The position numbers and the translations under genes were made by a program. Below, piece after piece: positions 47,551-59,049 of a DNA stretch of 64,000 nt (the first letter of the stretch is position 1; each line of letters begins with the position of its first letter). The notes beneath the pieces were generated by a model that searched no databases, had not been told where the DNA came from, and saw nothing but the letters and a program-made list of their open reading frames with translations. Location of the stretch: positions 6,010,038-6,074,037 of the forward strand of contig NC_133770.1 of the NCBI RefSeq assembly GCF_003597395.2. Direction: 5' to 3'. This DNA is from Chelonoidis abingdonii (taxonomy: Eukaryota; Chordata; Testudines; Testudinidae).

Positions 47551-47871
47551 AGAATGTCTTGCGCACACGTGCAGAGAATGTCTGTGTATGAAATGGAGAA
47601 AATGCCCAAACCTGTTGAGTTGATTTTCTTTTGCAGTCTATTTCAGGCTATCTTTTCTTTAAAAGAATATTAAAATTCAGTCTAGAGTGAAGAAATGTGT
47701 TCCAAGGTTCAGTTTGGAGCGATAAATGTTCTGTTATGACTCCTATCTTCCCTCTCCATTTGGTTTTTAATGCATTTATTGATTGGCCTTTATCTATAAA
47801 TAGCATCTGAGGGTGCCCCTATAATCGGTGTAACTCTGGGGCAGAAGTTATGAAGTGGTTCTCTTTTTCAG

Positions 47872-48547
47872 GTATGACACACCCGCTTCTTCTAAGAAGA
47901 AAGTACGGCTCAAGGATCGCAACAAGCTGTCCACAGAAGAACGCAGGAAGCTGTTTGAACAGGAAGTAGCTCAGCGGGAGGCTCAGAAACAGCAGCAGCA
48001 ACTACAGAACCTAGGGATGACTTCCCCACTTCCATACGATTCCATGGGCTACAGCGCACCCCACCACAGCTTTCTTGGCTATCCCCCTGGCTATCCCATG
48101 CAGGCTTATGTGGATCCCAGCAATCCCAATGCTGGGAAGGTGCTACTACCCACGCCGAGCCTGGATCCCATGTGCTCTCCTGCAGCCTATGAGCATCCCC
48201 AGACTTTGGTTGGGCACACAGTCGAACCACCCATGACTACTCCTCAGCCGGTACCAGTAGTACAACATGTAGCAACAACGATGGAGGTTTCTGCTCCTCA
48301 ATACGTAGCACAAAGTGACACCATGGTCCATCAGGAACCTAATGTAGCTGTCTTGCCACTGCCTGCCCCGGGTCCAGTGCAGGGGCAAAGTTATGGAGTG
48401 TGGGATTCCAGTCAGCAGACTGTAGCTGTGCAACAGCAGTACTCTCCGGCTCAGTCTCAGCCAACCATATATTACCCAGGACAGACGTGTCAGACTGTTT
48501 ATGGTGTGACATCACCTTATTCTCAGACAACTCCACCAATTGTACAG
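47872..48547 (+). CDS. SETD2: SETD2 exon: Q-rich coiled segment and P/Y/Q-rich low-complexity region
   Basis: A 676-nt exon. The first base completes the arginine codon; then YDTPASSKKKVRLKDRNK, LSTEERRKLFEQEVAQREAQ and a short Gln run. The rest is a Pro/Tyr/Gln/Ser/Val-rich, low-charge region with YPMQAYVDPSNPNAGKVLLP and VYGVTSPYSQTTPPIVQ. In SETD2 this low-charge region lies between the charged helix and the WW domain and is thought to be largely disordered. The acceptor is CAG at 47869-47871 and the donor GTAACT at 48548. The upstream ATG at 47855 is intronic and is not a start. The first part (STEERRKLFEQEVAQR) is helical and probably coiled-coil. Confidence 0.96.
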
Positions 48548-48951
48548 GTAACTCTCTATTAGAAAATGCATAATGAACCCTTCAAACTCAGCTTGTTGAT
48601 AAGCACCAGACAATGAAAGGAGTCAGATTGCTAGCTGAAAGACAAATTTTTCTACAGTTAACACTTCTAACTCTAGTATCTGATGAGTCTGGAGCATTGG
48701 GGCAGTTTAATCATGTGGGCCTGCCTTGTGGGGTCTGAGTGAAGCAGACTCTTCTAATTTATTAAGATTTTTTTTTCTTTAATGTGCACAGTGAAGAATC
48801 TCTTAGTTACTGGGACTGCGTGCTTAGCAGTTGGGGAGAGATTTTTCCTACTCTATGTATGTTTTATCTATTACTTTTTCTGTTAATGTCTGTTTTTGTG
48901 AACAGATGCTTCTGGGCAAGGGATTATACTCTTACATAGTATGTTATAGAG

Positions 48952-50940
48952 GGTACGTCTACACTACAGGATTATTCCTATTTTACATAAGCCAAATTTG
49001 TAAAACAGATTGTATAAAGTCGAGTGCACGTGGCCACACAAAGCACAATAATTCAGTGGTGTGCGTCCATGTACCGAGGCTAGCATCGATTTCTGGAGCG
49101 TTGCACTGTAGGTAGCTACCCCGTAGCTATCCCATAGTTCCCACAGTCACCCCCAACCATTGGAATTCTGGGTTGAGATCCCAATGCATGATGGTGCAAA
49201 AACAGTGTCGCGGGTGATTCTGGGTAAATGTCGTCACTCATTCCTTCCTCCGTAAAAGCAATGGCAGGCAATCATTTCGCGCCCTTTTTCCCTGTATTGC
49301 ACTGGCAGACGCCATAGCATGGCAGCCATGGAGCCTGTTTTGCCTTTTGTCACTGTCACCATATGTGTATTGGATGCCGCTGACAGAGGCGGTACTGCAG
49401 CGCTACACAGCAGCATTCATTTGCCTTTGCAAGATAACAGAGACGGTTAGGTAGTATTCGTTGCTACACTCCAACGCTGCTGTCATGGTGCTGCCTGGCG
49501 TGCCTTCCTAGGTCGGCCAGGGGCCGCAAAGACAAAAATGGACATGACCCGGAGTGTGTTGTATTTTAAATATTGCAGTCCTGCTAGTAAATGGGAGAAG
49601 TGTACTAGAGAACCAGTGTATCAAAGAACAGAGATGCACGCCAGTCTGTGCGATCCCACACAGCAATGATGAACTGCATCGCCAATTCTATGGGATGTCG
49701 CCTGCAATCACCCCACCGGTGTGCTTTCTCTCTGCTCCCTCAATTGCTCTGGCTACCATTGCAGGGTTCCCATTTGTGGTGATAAGTAATAAGAATGCAG
49801 GAAGAGAAACACTGAAACTTCTGAGTGCAGATAAAGATGAGGGGGAGGCCAGCTCCAGCTGCTAATAAGTCCAGGCAGGTTTAAACGGTGGAGGGGAGAG
49901 GAGCGCAGCATCCCGCTGCTGTGATGTTAGGCAGTATAGATCTTCTTAGATTCATGGGGTGAAAAGGAAACGAGGGGCTGATGGAACTCAAGGCCCCATT
50001 TGCTATATGAGGACAGTTTCCAGCTTGTTCTGTACCATCTCCGGATAACCCGAAAGTTATTCCTATTTTAGACCAGGCCCCATCAACCTCACTGAGGCGG
50101 CGCCAGGATGCACTACAGGCGGATGCGAGGAACGACTATCAGTCCTTCGCACAGGTTGGGGTTACCACTGGCCCAGGGGAAGGGAGGGGATGAGGATGCC
50201 ACTGTCTGTGCCCAGCACATCGCAGTAGCCAGAGCATGCAGTAGCATGGACAGTGACATTGAACAAAGTCAAAGAAACACATTTTTTTTCCCCTTTTCTT
50301 TCACGGGAGTGAAGGGGAGTAAATTGGACGAGAGTAGACCCCTGAACCACCACTGACAAGTGTTTGGTTGACCTAAAGGCATTCTGAGCTCAGCCAAGAA
50401 TGCAATGCTTTTCAAGAGACTGCGGGACTTGTGGGGCTAGCCGGAGTCCTCATGTACTCCGTGCCCTCCTCCATGAGCATCAGTTGATTGCTTTGGCTTA
50501 TTCCATTACATNNNNNNNNNNNNNNNNNNNNNNNNNNNNNNNNNNNNNNNNNNNNNNNNNNNNNNNNNNNNNNNNNNNNNNNNNNNNNNNNNNNNNNNNN
50601 NNNNNNNNNNNNNNNNNNNNNNNNNNNNNNNNNNNNNNNNNNNNNNNNNNNNNNNNNNNNNNNNNNNNNNNNNNNNNNNNNNNNNNNNNNNNNNNNNNNN
50701 NNNNNNNNNNNNNNNNNNNNNNNNNNNNNNNNNNNNNNNNNNNNNNNNNNNNNNNNNNNNNNNNNNNNNNNNNNNNNNNNNNNNNNNNNNNNCGCTGCTC
50801 CTCTCGTCGGGGAGGAGTACAGAAACCAGTTTAAAGAGCCCTTTATATCGATATAAAGGGCCTCGTTGTGTGGACGGGTGCAGCATTAAATCGGTTTAAC
50901 GCTGCTAAAATCAGTATAAACGCATAGTGTAGACCAGGCT
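48952..50940. mobile_element. About 2-kb terminal-inverted-repeat element containing an N gap
   Basis: The left end 'tacgtctacactacagg' faces the right end 'gcatagtgtagaccaggct'. The left subterminal region ('cataagccaaatttgtaaaa') and right ('cgctgctaaaatcagtataa') are typical of the large turtle MITE group. There is a perfect 18-bp palindrome-like run at about 50843-50860 (CCCTTTATATCGATATAAAGGG). No intact transposase frame. Frames that cross the N gap are meaningless. Edges are approximate. Confidence 0.6.
50512..50792. other. Assembly gap (281 N)
   Basis: A run of N inside the 2-kb element; its length may be an estimate or a real scaffold gap size. Translations across it (50400-50886) should be ignored. 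Confidence 0.99.
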
Positions 50941-52282
50941 GGAGGCAGTAAAACATGCATGTGTGCAGTCATTTAACATTCCTAAACCGTGGGTGGATTT
51001 TTAGAAACATGGTCGGGGCTCTAAGGTTCTCTGTAAAGTATATGGAATGCAGTACCTGTGCACCCTGGAGAGTTACTGCAATTCTGAAGTAGAAGACAGT
51101 ATTGGGATAACATACAACGAACTCTATCCCTTCAGGGATTCTGCTGACCTGAACTGAGAGTTGAGAGAGTAGATTATGATGATGCGAGAACTCCGTGATA
51201 CTGATGCCATGCAATTTACTGCAATCCATCAGTGGTGTGAGGGGTTTTGTTTGAAACCAGATCTTGAAATGACTACAAAAAATGTAGTAGTCCGTACTCA
51301 TTCTCTTTCGATTCCCTAACCAATTTGGTTAAACTCAGTCTGGCACTCTGAAAAATCAAGCTTGGACTCCTTCTGCCTATTAATAAAAATTCTGCTATTT
51401 GATCTTAGGTAACAGCTGTGTTGCTGATTCAGATTTCCTTCAAATGCAGCACATGGGGTAACTGGATGGCTCTGAAGATTGCTAATACTGTGCAATTGTT
51501 CCTTCATTTGTGGGTCACTGATTTGAATTCAGCACAGATCAATGATTATCACCATTTGATGTTGGCATTTACCACCTGTTTGGTGGGCTGTGTGAAATGA
51601 TTTGACTAGTCAAGTCAATTCCTCGTGGGCAGATGTCCATCACAAAAAACATGCCCACCACTAATTTGTTTCGTATTGGCATTGTCAACAGATCAACCAG
51701 GACTGACTGGGCCATGGAGACTGAAGCCTTCTCTTGCAACACACACACACATTCATCACTAGAGGTAGTCCCATTAGGCCAGTATTGAGCATTGGGAGAT
51801 GGATTTCCCTGCTGTAGACTTTCTGCAGGCAATTTTGCTAGTATCCATCTGGCTCCTTCTAGAAGCACTAAATCCACTCTCAGGTCTACTTTTTGCATTT
51901 TCCAAATACAATAAAGATATTAAGTTGCCTCTGTTATGATGGTAGGGAGAACTCGCCAAGAGCATAAAAATGCATCCATCTACTATACGTGTCAGCAAAC
52001 ATGCATCTTAATATTCAAATAGGAGCATGCACAGTAAGAGAAGAACAAAACACTCTCACATTCTTGATCATCAATTCAAGGGAAAAGGCATAAAAAAACA
52101 AACAGGACTTCAGTTATCAGCTTTATGTTGTTGCTCGATGAGTTCCACATAATCTTCCATTTCCACATGTAATTGCCGTGGTTACTCCATGGGCTGATTC
52201 TAGCATAATTTTTATTGTTTGTCCCAGTCATATCTAGGCTGTGATACAGACTTTAAATACACAGATGTGTAGTACCCTTGCT

Positions 52283-52440
52283 GGAGGGATTGTGATTAGA
52301 TATAGGGGATTGGGACCTAGGAGTCCTAAATTCTCTTCTCTGCTCTATTGCTTTATCACTGGCCTTGAACAGGTCACTTCATATTTCTGTACCTCAGTTT
52401 ATCAAGCTGTAAAATCCACACAGTATTTCAAATCACTGAT
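52283..52440 (+). repeat. MIR / CORE-SINE remnant
   Basis: Forward MIR pattern: 'gggacctaggagtcctaaat', 'tctattgctttatcactggc', 'gaacaggtcacttcatattt', 'ctgtacctcagtttatcaag', 'ctgtaaaatcc'. Confidence 0.75.
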
Positions 52441-52744
52441 GAGAATTCATTAGCTTTTAGCTACTTTAACCTCCTCAGACATGAATAGAAAGTAGTCTTA
52501 ATTGCTTAATATTGAAAAATATAGTGATAATGAAGGCACATAAGTGCATCTGAGGGTGACATAAGTGTATTCATTCACTCTTCATGAATCATTTTTGTGT
52601 AATGCCAACTTAAAAAAAATAGCCAGTTCACATCCCTTATTTAAAGAATATTTGCTGCTGATGTGCAACCAAAACTGAAAGCTTAATACAGGAATTTCGG
52701 TAACAGAGAGGTCAGTCACTAGTTGAAGTGGGAGGTGGGAGAGA

Positions 52745-54030
52745 TTATGGGGCTAGAAAGGACCATTGTGAACATTTGGTCAGACTTCCTGCATAACACA
52801 AGCCATAGGACTCCCCCTGACTTAATTCCTCTTTGAACTAGAGCATAACTTTTAGAAAAACATCCAATCTTGATTTTAAAACTCCCAGTGATGGAGAATG
52901 CACCTTGGTATATTGTTCTGTTGGTTAATTACACTCACTGTTAATGATGTACATCTTTTTTGAGTCTAAATTTGTCTAGCTACAACTCCCAGCTATTGGA
53001 TCTTGTTATACCTTTGTCTGCTAGACCGAAGGGCCCTCTTACCTATTTTTTATTCCTTGTGTGTGAGTACTTAGAGTATGATCAGTCACCCCCAGGGCTG
53101 GCTCCAGGGGTTTGGCTGCCCTAAGCAGCCCCCCCTCCCCCCCCACAAAAAAAAAAGTTGCAATCCGCAGCAATTCAGCGGGAGGTCCTTCGCTTCAAGC
53201 AGGAGTGAGGGACCCTCCGCCGAATAAGTGGAAGTGCCGCCCCTCCCCGGAGTTGCCGCCCCAAGCACCTGCTTGATAAGCTGCTGCCTGGGGCCGGCCC
53301 TGGTCACCCCTGAACCTTCTCTTTGATAAACTAGATAGACTGAGCTCCTTGAGTCTATTATTATGGGTAGCGCTTCCGATTTTAGGTTTTAACTAATAAA
53401 CATCCCCAACACACACACACACTTTCTCTCTCTCTCTCAAAAATGAAATCGGTGTTTACTGGATTAACATAAGAAAGACAGGAAATGGTTACTTGTATCT
53501 AAGGGCTTGTCTATACAGAGCAGTAATGCAGATTGTATGGATGTGATTTCTAAAGTGCATAGATTTGTTGAGCATTAATTGGTCCATTTAGACCTTGCTG
53601 GTTCTTACTAAAGATTCCCTAGTGTGCTTTAACATTGTGCAGTCTGAAACAGTACTGTGTTAAAGCCCACTAAGGAATGTTACAAAGAGATTATTAATTA
53701 CAGTATATGATACTGTAATTGTATATATTACACATTAAAATATATAGAAAGAGACCCCTGAAACAATCAGATTTTTTACATCTGATAAAACTCAAAAATT
53801 GCTTTAAAAAAATCCCCAAAAGTGAAATCAATAAACCCCAAAACCCAGAAGCCATAACTGTAAGATATGTTTTCCAGTCCTTTAATGATTCACATGACTC
53901 TTCTCTGAATCCTCTCTAATTTATCATCATCCTTCCTGAATTCTAAATACTAGACCTGGATACAGTATTCCAGTAGTGGTTGCATCAGTGCCAAATACAG
54001 AGGCAATATAACACCTCTGCTCCAATGCAT
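52745..54030 (-). mobile_element. CR1 LINE 3' part, reverse, with two insertions
   Basis: Minus-strand CR1: plus-strand signatures 'gaaaggaccattgtgaac', 'cttttagaaaaacatccaat', 'gagctccttgagtctattat', 'ctctgaatcctctctaattt' and 'gtgccaaatacagaggcaat'. It is split by a 210-bp hAT-type element (53093-53302) and by about 500 bp of other sequence (53366-53870) with CA and TC microsatellites and a MITE fragment ('aagggcttgtctatacagag'). Confidence 0.8.
53093..53302. mobile_element. 210-bp hAT-type MITE inside CR1
   Basis: A perfect 8-bp target duplication GTCACCCC lies at 53085-53092 and 53303-53310. The ends CAGGGCTGGCTCCAG and (reverse complement) CAGGGCCGGCCCCAG match at 13 of 15 positions. 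The CR1 sequence continues cleanly on both sides. GC-rich, non-coding; the 53086-53307 frame is a by-product. Confidence 0.85.
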
Positions 54031-54113
54031 AGGAGTAGAGGTGTTATACTGAGCGCCGGGGACTGGACTAGAAGATCTTTTGAGGTTGCTTTCAGTCCTA
54101 CAATTCTATGATT
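54030..54113 (+). mobile_element. CR1 3' tip, forward
   Basis: 'ggactagaagatcttttgag' ... 'tcagtcctacaattctatga' is the 3' end of a CR1 element, with the terminal ATTCTATGA-type motif at 54102-54110. It abuts the reverse CR1 that ends near 54030. Confidence 0.75.
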
Positions 54114-54424
54114 CCCCAGTTTATATATCTGTGGGTCATATTACCCCTTGTGGGTTCAGCCTGTGGTACAGTACTCAAGTCTAAGGAAGCTTTGTTTTAT
54201 TCAGAACTGGTCCATTATTTCTTTTCAAAACAGTTGTTCATCTTCTTAGTTAACAAGTACAGATTTCACCTAGAGCTGTAATGGACGATATTTACTTAAA
54301 GGTGATTATTGCAGGAGAATGAAGGATTTCAGAATATTTGATTTTTTTTAAAAAAATATTTTTAATATTCTGTCCCAGTACATTTTGATCACACTTTACT
54401 TGGTAACAGTATGTCTGAGTCTTT

Positions 54425-55777
54425 TTACTGAGGGACTCTTGCTCTGTTGCAAGGGGGATCCAGTGGACGTATTGTACTTAGATTTCCAGAAAGCCCTTGA
54501 CAAGGTTCTTCACCAAAGGCTTTTATGTTAATTTAGTTATCATGGGATAAAACGGAAGATCCTTTCATGGATTGAGAGTTGGTTTAAAGACAGGGAACAA
54601 AGGGTAGGAATAAATGGTAAATTTTCAGAATGGAGAGGGGTAACTAGTGGTGTTCCCCAAGGGTCAGTCCTAGAACCAATCCTATTCAACTTATTCATAA
54701 ATGATCTGGAGAAAGGGATAAACAGTGAAGTGGCAAAGTTTGCAGATGATACTAAACTGCTCAAGATAGTTAAGACGAAAGCAGACTGTGAAGAACTTCA
54801 AAAAGATCTCACAAAACTAAGTGATTGGGCAACAAAATGGCAAATGAAATTTAATGTGGATAAATGTAACGTAATTTTTGAGATCATTGGTGCGTTGGGT
54901 TTTTTGATGCCTGGGGGCACTAAAAATGAGACCGCAGACCATTCATTCACAAGTAGACAAAATGATCGGGGGCTAATGCTAGCACAAAGTAGTCAGGAAA
55001 GAGATCTTGGAGTCATCATGGATAGTTCTCTGAAGATGTCCACGCAGTGTGCCGCGGCAGTCAAAAAAGCAAACCGGATGTTAGGAATCATTAAAGGGGA
55101 TAGAGAAAACATGGAGAATATCTTATTGCCCTTAAATAAATCAGTGGTACTCCTGCATCTTGAATACTGCGTAGAGATGTGATCTCCCATCTCAGAACAA
55201 TATACTGGCATTAGAAAAGGTTCAGAGAAGGGCAACTAAAATGATTAGGGGTTTGGGACAGGTACTATATGAGGAGAAGATTAAAGAGGCTAGGACTCTT
55301 CAGCTTGGAAAAGAGGCGACTAAGCGGGGATACGATAGAAATATATAAAATCATGAGTGGTGTGGAGAAAGTAGGTAAGGAAAGGTTATTTACTTGTTCC
55401 CATCATATAAGAACATTGGGGTCACCAAATGAAATTAATGGGCAGCATGTTTAAAACAAATAAAAGGAAGCTATTCACACAGCACACAGTCAACCTGTGG
55501 AATTCCTTGCCTGAGGAGGTTGTGAAGGCTAGAACAATAACAGGGTTTAAAAGAGAACTAGATAAATTCATAGAGGTTAAGTCCATTAATGGCTATTAGC
55601 CAGGATGAGTGAGGAATGATGTCCCTATCCTCAATTTGTCAGAGGGTGGAGCTGGATGGCAGGAGATTACCTGTTAGGTTCACTCCCTCTGAGGCACCTG
55701 GCATTGGCCACTGTCAGTAGACAGGATACTGGGCTGGATGGATCTTTGGTCTGACCCAGTATGACCATTCTTATGTC
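54425..55777 (+). mobile_element. CR1 LINE, 5'-truncated, with reverse-transcriptase remains
   Basis: The most complete LINE in the window. The plus strand encodes the later reverse-transcriptase motifs: GVPQGSVL near 54645-54670 and FADDTKL (the catalytic-box motif) near 54740. The 54730-55182 frame follows, and then the C-terminal region decays with stops. It ends in a CR1 3' UTR ('gtctgacccagtatgaccat' then 'tcttatgtct'). The copy cannot make full protein because the endonuclease and most of the 5' half are absent. Confidence 0.85.
54540..55182 (+). pseudogene. CR1 ORF2 reverse-transcriptase fragment
   Basis: Readable order: WIESWFKDREQRVGINGKFS, VTSGVPQGSVLEPILFNLFI, NDLEKG, then KFADDTKLLK and DLTKLSDWATKWQMKFNVDK. 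These are motifs of non-LTR reverse transcriptases; the Asp-Asp pair in FADDTKL is the metal-binding site. The frame stops at 55182. The parent enzyme copies CR1 RNA at the nicked target. Confidence 0.75.
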
Positions 55778-55799
55778 TTCTCAGTCTACAGATACAGAT

Positions 55800-56281
55800 T
55801 ATACCTAGACCCTTTTCAGTGATAGGGCTTTATAAAATCGTGAATGGTGAGGAGGACGTGAATAAGGAAGTGCTATTTACCCCTTTATATAACACAAGAA
55901 CCAGCATCACCCAATGAAGATGATAGGCAGCAGGTTTAAAAAAACATAAGAAAGTACTGCTTTACACAGTGCACAGTCAACCTGTGGAACTCACTGCCCG
56001 GGGTGGTTGTGAAGGCAAAAACTATAACTGGATTTTTTTAAAAATTAGGTAACTTCATAGAGGATATGGCCATCAACGGCTATTATCCAAGAAGCTCGGG
56101 AATGCACCCCAATGTTTTAGGTGTCCCAGAAGGTGGGACTGGATGATTAGAGATGGATCACTCGATAATTGTCCTGTTCTGTTCATTCCCTCTGAAGCAT
56201 CTGGCACTGGCCACTGTTAAGACAGGATACTGGGCTAGATAGACTATTGTTCTAATCCAGTTTGGTCATTCTTATGTTCAG
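55800..56281 (+). mobile_element. Second CR1 tail, forward
   Basis: Repeats the same 3' region as the preceding copy: 'gtgcacagtcaacctgtgga', 'tggttgtgaaggc', 'ggatactgggctagatagac', 'ggtcattcttatgttca'. It lies head to tail with the CR1 that ends at 55777 and is more diverged. Confidence 0.8.
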
Positions 56282-57013
56282 TTATCCCGCGGAAGAGGTT
56301 CAATGTCTGAAAGCTTCTGTCCAGTGGAAGAACAAGGTGTCATTCCTTTAAGTATCGGTATTCTGCTGGAAACCTTGTATTTCATAGGTTATATGTGTGG
56401 TATCTGAAGTAGTGCTGGCAGTGAGTTTTGCTCAACATAATAGCTATTTTATACTGGAGAGAGATCCAAGACATCCCTGCTTCGGATAATAATTGCTCTT
56501 CAGTGACAAGATACGTGCAGTACATGTGTGCCCTTTATGGCAGACATTGATATCTGTTTTCAGCAAGATGACTGCCAACAGTTGGAGGCTCCGAAATGCC
56601 ATGTACTTTAAAATGCATTGCAGGTTCTATTCGTGGTGAACCTGTTCCTTGACCTAAGCATGTTCATAACTGCATCCATTTTGCTCAGCTTTGCAGTTTT
56701 CTTATAGTACTGACAGAATGGCCGTTCTTAATGCCAAGGAACAGAATATTGTACGTATTTTTTTAAACTTAAGTTTCCTTTGAAGAACAAAGATCTGTCA
56801 AATTTATGTAAAACATTTTATGAATTTAAAAATGCATCGATACGTATTCCTGCTCCAGAACAATTGCACAACAGAAACAGTATATTCCACTCTCCACTGC
56901 ATCTTGAAATAAAACAGTTTTACCCTGTTTCTATGTTCCACCTTTGATCACAGAAGTAACAAAAGATTTTCAATAAGGGAACTGATTTCCCAGTTTCTGT
57001 TGCTTTGTTTCAG

Positions 57014-57148
57014 AGTTACGCACAGCCAGGTCTTCAGTATATCCAAGGGCAACAGATTTACACAGCTCATCCACAGGGAGTGGTGGTGCAGCCGGCAACA
57101 GCAGTAACAACGATCGTAGCAGCCGGGCAGCCTCAGCCCATACAGCAG
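57014..57148 (+). CDS. SETD2: SETD2 exon: SYAQPGLQYIQGQQIY segment
   Basis: A 135-nt, 45-codon exon, phase 0 at both ends: SYAQPGLQYIQGQQIYTAHP, then QGVVVQPATAVTTIVAAGQP and QPIQQ. It continues the Gln/Pro/Val-rich low-charge region of SETD2 toward the WW domain. The acceptor is TTTCAG at 57008-57013 and the donor GTGAGG at 57149. The frame 57005-57325 overshoots into the intron. High similarity to the remembered human protein with conservative changes only. Confidence 0.94.
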
Positions 57149-58277
57149 GTGAGGCCTGGAGCATTACAGTCCAGCCTGGTAACTTGCCAGAACTTATGGG
57201 GTGCAATTTTTTTCATGACCCATGAGAGAGAATGGTTTGATGTATATCCCATTTGGTGTATCCTTCCCCTGTTTCCCTTTTATGTTGGGGAGGACAATAT
57301 CCTCTCCATATCCCCTAAACTGTAACTAGGAAGCCAGTGGATTTACTGTCAAAAGGGTAGTTAAAACCTAGTGCTGTTTGCAAAAAATCAACATCCCTTC
57401 CCTTGCTCTACTGTCTGGCATTGTGAGAAGGGCTGGTTGATTTCATATCCACTGTTCTTGTTTCCCACTCAGTAGCATTTGTAAACATAGTACTCTCATA
57501 AGCTATCTTAAAATGGCACGTCCTTTTCTCCTCCCTCTCTCTCTGTGTGGACTTTGCTGTGAATGATTCCTAAGCTTGATCCTCTGTCCTGAGAAAAGAG
57601 AATCACTTGTGTTATGTTTGGTGATCTGGCCTCAATGCTGCTCTGTGTAAGGGAAATATCTCTGCCTCCCTACCAGCCTCCTGTCTCCCCACTGTATAGG
57701 AAAGGTGATTAGGTTCTGTAGTGGCCTTGGTTTCAGACTGGATTCACCATACTAGGCCTTTATCACGTGAAAAGGGCTGTTGGTGCTGTTCTTGTCGGCT
57801 GCCTCACAGAATGACGTAGATTCCTCTGAGGCTGCCTAAAGTTATGTCTACATGACAGACATCTGCTGGCATAGCTACATCAATCAGGATGTGATCCTTG
57901 GCCGACATAACTGTGGCATCAGAAGCCCTGAGTGCATATGCAGTTATACCAGCAAATCTGTGCTTTTACCAGTATAGCTCGTTTCACTCATCTTTGCGGA
58001 TATAGCTGTGTCCGCATTAGGAGCACTTTGCTGGGATAGTATGCCAGTTTTCCAATACATATTAGGTACTCCTAGTGTAGACATGGTCTTAAACTCGCTA
58101 AGTTAATAGAAGCATCACAGTGAAAGTGAAGGGTGGCCCATTTGACTACTGCTTTATGAATGGACTTGGTCAGGTAACCATTACTTTCTTATGCACTGTA
58201 GCTTTGTATTAAAAACTTTGTAATATTGTCGTTCTTTGCTCAACTTTCTCTCTTTGCTGTCGTTGGGGTATTTTTAG
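57149..58277 (+). other. SETD2: SETD2 intron with one MITE
   Basis: A 1129-nt GT-AG intron. The MITE at 57835-58093 is listed separately; nothing else recognised. Confidence 0.8.
57835..58093. mobile_element. Turtle-type MITE in SETD2 intron
   Basis: Starts 'taaagttatgtctacatgac' and ends 'ctagtgtagacatggtctta', inverted GTCTACA/TGTAGAC ends. About 260 bp, non-coding. It sits less than 200 bp upstream of the next exon. Confidence 0.65.
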
Positions 58278-58417
58278 CCAGAGCTGATAGTGACCAACAA
58301 TCTTCTGGATCTACCACCGCCATCTCCTCCAAAACCCAAAACCATTGTCCTCCCTCCCAACTGGAAAACAGCCCGCGATCCAGAGGGAAAGATCTATTAT
58401 TACCATGTGATCACAAG
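58278..58417 (+). CDS. SETD2: SETD2 exon: proline-rich stretch and first two-thirds of WW domain
   Basis: A 140-nt exon, phase 0 in and phase 2 out. It reads PELIVTNNLLDLPPPSPPKP and KTIVLPP, then the WW start NWKTARDPEGKIYYYHVIT and two bases of arginine. The first conserved tryptophan (N-W-K) and the aromatic YYY strand are present. In SETD2 the polyproline stretch just before the WW domain can bind it, and the WW domain binds proline-rich partners. The acceptor is TTTTTAG (58271-58277) and the donor GTAAAT at 58418. Frame 58226-58606 is a shadow in another phase. Confidence 0.95.
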
Positions 58418-58666
58418 GTAAATGCTCACTTATGTATTCAGTGCTGGTGTTCTTATTCATGTGTAAAAACTGCACCCTTATTCTGTGTTGGCGGTATTCC
58501 AAACTACTGTGCAATGTATTGTACTGTCTCTACAATGCCACAGCAAGGTGCTGCAGGGGGTAGTGCTGGGGATTCGTTTAGCAGTGTTCCCCTATGTCAG
58601 CACTGAGCCGATAACCCAGAATGTTGGTAGGTGTGCTCTCCTTGAGTACTGCTTCACACCCCCACA

Positions 58667-58990
58667 GTCAGACTATGAAACTCCATTGCCAAAGGATGTT
58701 GTGAAGGCCAAAAGTAAAACTGGGTTGGAAAAAGGATTAGATAAGTTGATGGAGGATAGGTCCATCAATGTCTATTAGCCAAGATAGTCAGGGATGCAAC
58801 CTTGTGCTCTGGGTGTCCCTAAACCTGTGGCTGTTAGAAGCTGGGACTGGGTGATAAGGGAAGGGTCCCTCGATACATTTCCCTGTTTTGTTTACTCCCA
58901 CTGAAGCATCTGTCACCGGCCACTGTCAAAAGACTGGGCTAGATGGACCATTGGTCTGACCCAATATGGCCATTCTTCTGTTCTTATGCT
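58667..58990 (+). mobile_element. CR1 tail, forward
   Basis: 3' end of a CR1 with 'gatgttgtgaaggccaaaag', 'gaggataggtccatcaatgt', 'gctagatggaccattggtct' and 'atatggccattcttctg'. It sits in the intron that splits the WW domain. Confidence 0.8.
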
Positions 58991-59049
58991 TTGTGGTTAA
59001 GGTTTTTCATGATTAACATAAGTCAGAAAAGAGGTTTGGATGGGAATTC

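Larger units (their letters stand above)
42395..47871 (+). other. SETD2: GC-AG intron of SETD2
   Basis: A 5477-nt intron. It holds a MIR remnant at 43690-43965 and possibly another near 43370-43480, a TAAA run at 46125-46140, and a (TG)n tract at 47523-47550. Frames at 44439-44789, 45032-45349 and 45445-45743 show no domain and no splice pattern; I see no second gene. Confidence 0.75.
48548..57013 (+). other. SETD2: SETD2 intron packed with CR1 and DNA-element remains
   Basis: An 8466-nt GT-AG intron. Named elements are listed separately. I see nothing recognisable in 48560-48950, 50945-52280, 52445-52740 or 56285-57013. Confidence 0.8.

Noticed and set aside
47910..48539. Three minus-strand frames opposite the SETD2 Q/P-rich exon
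   Set aside because: Antisense shadows of a real coding exon.
50400..50886. Open frames of 122-144 codons
   Set aside because: They exist only because the N gap carries no stop codons.
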